Source: Novosphingobium sp. (GTDB taxonomy: Bacteria > Pseudomonadota > Alphaproteobacteria > Sphingomonadales > Sphingomonadaceae). From it: a stretch of 64,000 nt of DNA. Below are positions 62,056-64,000 of the stretch, piece after piece; the first letter of the stretch is position 1; the number at the start of each line of letters is the position of its first letter. The translations under genes and the position numbers were made by a program. Location of the stretch: NCBI GenBank assembly GCA_024236235.1, contig JACKKV010000002.1:62001-126000 (forward strand), in the 5' to 3' direction. The notes under the pieces are model-generated. The model was not told where the DNA came from and made no database searches. It worked only from the letters and a program-made list of their open reading frames with translations.

Positions 62056-63195
62056 ATGAGCGAGAGCATTCGGCCATTTTCCATCGCGATTGCGCAGGAC
62101 CAGCTGGATGATCTCAATCGTCGGCTGGATATGGTCCGCTGGCCCGATCCGGAAGTTGTGGATGGCTGGAGCCAGGGCGTGCCGCTGGCCGAGGCGCAAA
62201 AGCTGGTCGATTACTGGCGCAATCATTATGACTGGCGCCGGTGCGAAGCGGCGATCAACGCTTACCCCCAGTTCAAGACCACCATTGACGGGGTGGAGAT
62301 TCATTTCCTGCACGTCCGTTCGCCCAATCCCGATGCATTGCCGCTGATCCTCACGCATGGCTGGCCGGGGTCCGTGATCGAGTTCATGAAAGTGATCGGT
62401 CCGCTCAGCGATCCGGTCGCGCATGGCGGCAATGCGGCCGATGCGTTTCACCTCGTCATTCCCTCGCTGCCCGGATACGGCTTTTCCGGCAAGCCTAAGG
62501 AAACGGGCTGGGGTGTGGGGCGGATTGCCAGAAGCTGGCATCAGTTGATGACCCGCCTGGGGTATGATCGCTATGTCGCCCAGGGCGGGGACTGGGGCGC
62601 TGCGATCACCACTTACATGGGGGCAGACGCGCCGCAGGGTCTGGCGGCGATTCACGTCAACCTGCCGCTGGTTTTGCCGGAAGGCCCGTTCGATGATGCG
62701 AGTCCGGTCGAACAGGCCGCACTGGAAGCGCTGGCCAATTATGCCCGCTGGGACGGCGGCTATTCGGATCAGCAGGCCAGCCGCCCCCAGACGCTGGGTT
62801 ATGGCCTGGCCGATTCCCCCGTTGCGCAGGCCTGCTGGATTTACGAGAAGTTCTGGAGCTGGGCCGATTGTAATGGCGATCCGCTGAACGCGCTGGGCAT
62901 GGACGAGATGCTCGACAATATCATGCTCTACTGGCTCAATAACACCGGCACATCGTCGGCCCGGCTTTACTGGGAAAGCTTCCACGGCTGTTTCGTGGCC
63001 ACCGATGTGCACATCCCGATGGGTTGCAGCATCTTCCCCAAAGACATTTACGCGGCCCCGCGCAGCTGGGCGGAAAAATGCATGCACAACCTCATTTACT
63101 GGAACGAGCTGGATGAAGGCGGCCACTTCGCGGCCTTTGAAAAGCCGGAACTGTTTACCGAAGAACTGCGCAAGGCATTCCGCTCCGTGCGGTGA
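62056..63195 (+). CDS. Epoxide hydrolase (EHN-domain alpha/beta hydrolase)
   Basis: A 379-residue hydrolase. The N-terminal EHN segment is FSIAIAQDQLDDLNRRLDMV; the oxyanion motif is HGWPGS, the nucleophilic Asp is in QGGDWGAAI and the C-terminal His is in DEGGHFAAFE. It opens epoxides to diols by an Asp-ester mechanism. GGAGAGACGAGAGAG precedes the ATG. It is convergent with the DUF1489 gene, with zero bases between stops. Confidence 0.92.
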   Translation: MSESIRPFSIAIAQDQLDDLNRRLDMVRWPDPEVVDGWSQGVPLAEAQKLVDYWRNHYDWRRCEAAINAYPQFKTTIDGVEIHFLHVRSPNPDALPLILTHGWPGSVIEFMKVIGPLSDPVAHGGNAADAFHLVIPSLPGYGFSGKPKETGWGVGRIARSWHQLMTRLGYDRYVAQGGDWGAAITTYMGADAPQGLAAIHVNLPLVLPEGPFDDASPVEQAALEALANYARWDGGYSDQQASRPQTLGYGLADSPVAQACWIYEKFWSWADCNGDPLNALGMDEMLDNIMLYWLNNTGTSSARLYWESFHGCFVATDVHIPMGCSIFPKDIYAAPRSWAEKCMHNLIYWNELDEGGHFAAFEKPELFTEELRKAFRSVR

Positions 63196-63588
63196 TCAGA
63201 CCAGCCCCAGCTTCGCCAGTTCCCTGACCAGCCTGCCCGGCATGACATCGCCTTCCGCCATCCCTTGCGCCAGATCGGGCGGGGCGTCACCTTCGTTCAG
63301 ATAGCGCCAGCCCTGATGCGCGCGCCGCGCGCGCGGTTCCACCAGGATCAGCCGGGATTCGAGATGAATGTTCCAGCGGCCATCCTCGCGCTGGGCAAAT
63401 CCGGTGATGGGCGTGCGGCCGATCAGCGCATGTTCGAAAATCCAGTAGATTGATCCGCCGACCATCTCCTCGTGCCGTTTGGGCAGATAGCGGGTGCTGA
63501 TGCATGTTTCCCGATCCGTTTCGAACCACCGGCGCACATCCTCCACGCTTTTCGCCCCGAAGGCGACCTTGGTCATGCTGAGCGGCAT
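63196..63588 (-). CDS. DUF1489 family protein
   Basis: A 130-residue protein. The N-terminus (MPLSMTKVAFGAKSVEDVRR) and the block GGSIYWIFEHALIGRTPITGF match DUF1489, an alphaproteobacterial family of unknown function. ATG 63588 is preferred over 63594. No membrane segment. Confidence 0.85.
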   Translation of the reverse strand: MPLSMTKVAFGAKSVEDVRRWFETDRETCISTRYLPKRHEEMVGGSIYWIFEHALIGRTPITGFAQREDGRWNIHLESRLILVEPRARRAHQGWRYLNEGDAPPDLAQGMAEGDVMPGRLVRELAKLGLV

Positions 63589-63624
63589 AGGCACAAATTT
63601 AGGCGTATCGCGCCGTGGTGCAAG

Positions 63625-64000
63625 TCAGCTGACCAGCCCGCTCGCCACCGCGAGACCGAGAAAGGCGAAGAATCCCATTGAATCGGTGATCATGGTGACG
63701 AAGACCGAACTGGCGACCGCCGGATCCTGCTTCAGCCGGTCGAACAGCACGGGCACCATGACCCCGGCCATTCCGGCGGTGAAAATATTGATGATCACCG
63801 CCAGTGCGATCACCGCGCCCAGCAGCGGCGAGAAGATCAGCGCCGTGGCCAGCCCGATCAGCGCCGCAATCGTGCCCCCGTTCAGCATGGCGACGCGCAT
63901 TTCGCGCCACAGGATGCGGCGCGTGTTGCTGCGCGTCAGCTGGTTCATCGCCAGCGCGCGCACCGCCACGGCCATCGTCTGCGTGCCTGCATTGCCGCCG
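63625..64000 (-). CDS. mgtE: Magnesium transporter MgtE, C-terminal part (partial)
   Basis: The frame enters at the right edge and ends at 63625. The 125 visible residues include GGNAGTQTMAVAVRALA, the ion-conduction helix signature of MgtE, and the conserved SVFVTMITDSMGFFAFLGLA. MgtE channels Mg2+ in a way gated by its own cytoplasmic domain, which lies outside the window. Confidence 0.93.
   Translation of the reverse strand, partial: GGNAGTQTMAVAVRALAMNQLTRSNTRRILWREMRVAMLNGGTIAALIGLATALIFSPLLGAVIALAVIINIFTAGMAGVMVPVLFDRLKQDPAVASSVFVTMITDSMGFFAFLGLAVASGLVS

Overview
This 64 kb window is GC-rich chromosomal DNA from an alphaproteobacterium, most likely a sphingomonad. That placement is inferred from gene content (TonB receptor, alphaproteobacterial Mla-type operon, TIGR02186 next to a TauE exporter, DUF1489, the mutY/DciA-like/DsbA/SMC neighbourhood) and protein style; no rRNA or marker tree was available.

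Layout. (1) 1-16.7 kb is core genome: a porin C-terminus, a SIMPL-domain protein, glyoxalase I, NhaA, a reduced NfrB/NfrA-like pair, a TauE/SafE exporter with its TIGR02186 partner, a HerA-like ATPase, QueE, ValRS and a four-gene Mla-type lipid-transport operon. The valS gene carries a GC-rich triple-hairpin repeat inserted in frame. (2) About 16.7-25.2 kb is an integrated island next to tRNA-Leu(CAG). It holds a P4-type integrase, a dead IS5-family copy, an IS3-family copy with a broken orfB, an integrase remnant, a RelE/HigA-type toxin-antitoxin pair, a HEXXH metalloprotease of unknown role, and a two-gene operon whose first product joins a ClpS-like N-degron adaptor domain, a ClpX-type C4 zinc finger and an AAA+ ATPase. 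I think that fusion is the most likely undescribed system here. (3) 25.5-28.5 kb is an HlyD/MacB-like ABC export operon.

(4) 28.5-50.8 kb is a catabolic supercluster: two LLM-type flavin monooxygenases or oxidoreductases, a Baeyer-Villiger-like monooxygenase, an HSL-type esterase/lactonase, three SDRs, an MDR reductase, a BKACE enzyme, a cyclase-family hydrolase, acyl-CoA synthetase, acyl-CoA dehydrogenase, enoyl-CoA hydratase, 3-hydroxyacyl-CoA dehydrogenase, NTF2-like proteins, a TonB receptor and two paralogous 216-residue TetR regulators. The set fits uptake of a hydrophobic, probably alicyclic or terpenoid ketone, ring opening to a lactone, hydrolysis, CoA activation and beta-oxidation. 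Its own thiolase is a scrambled pseudogene with a duplicated 3' end. The promoters share several related inverted repeats that look like TetR operators.

(5) 50.8-64 kb returns to core genome: EttA, a small cysteine-rich lipoprotein, SMC, two DsbA-like proteins, a DciA-like DUF721 protein, MutY, a Tat-exported serine hydrolase, NudC, an epoxide hydrolase, a DUF1489 protein and the C-terminus of an MgtE-type magnesium transporter.

All homology statements are by eye from motifs; no database search was run.
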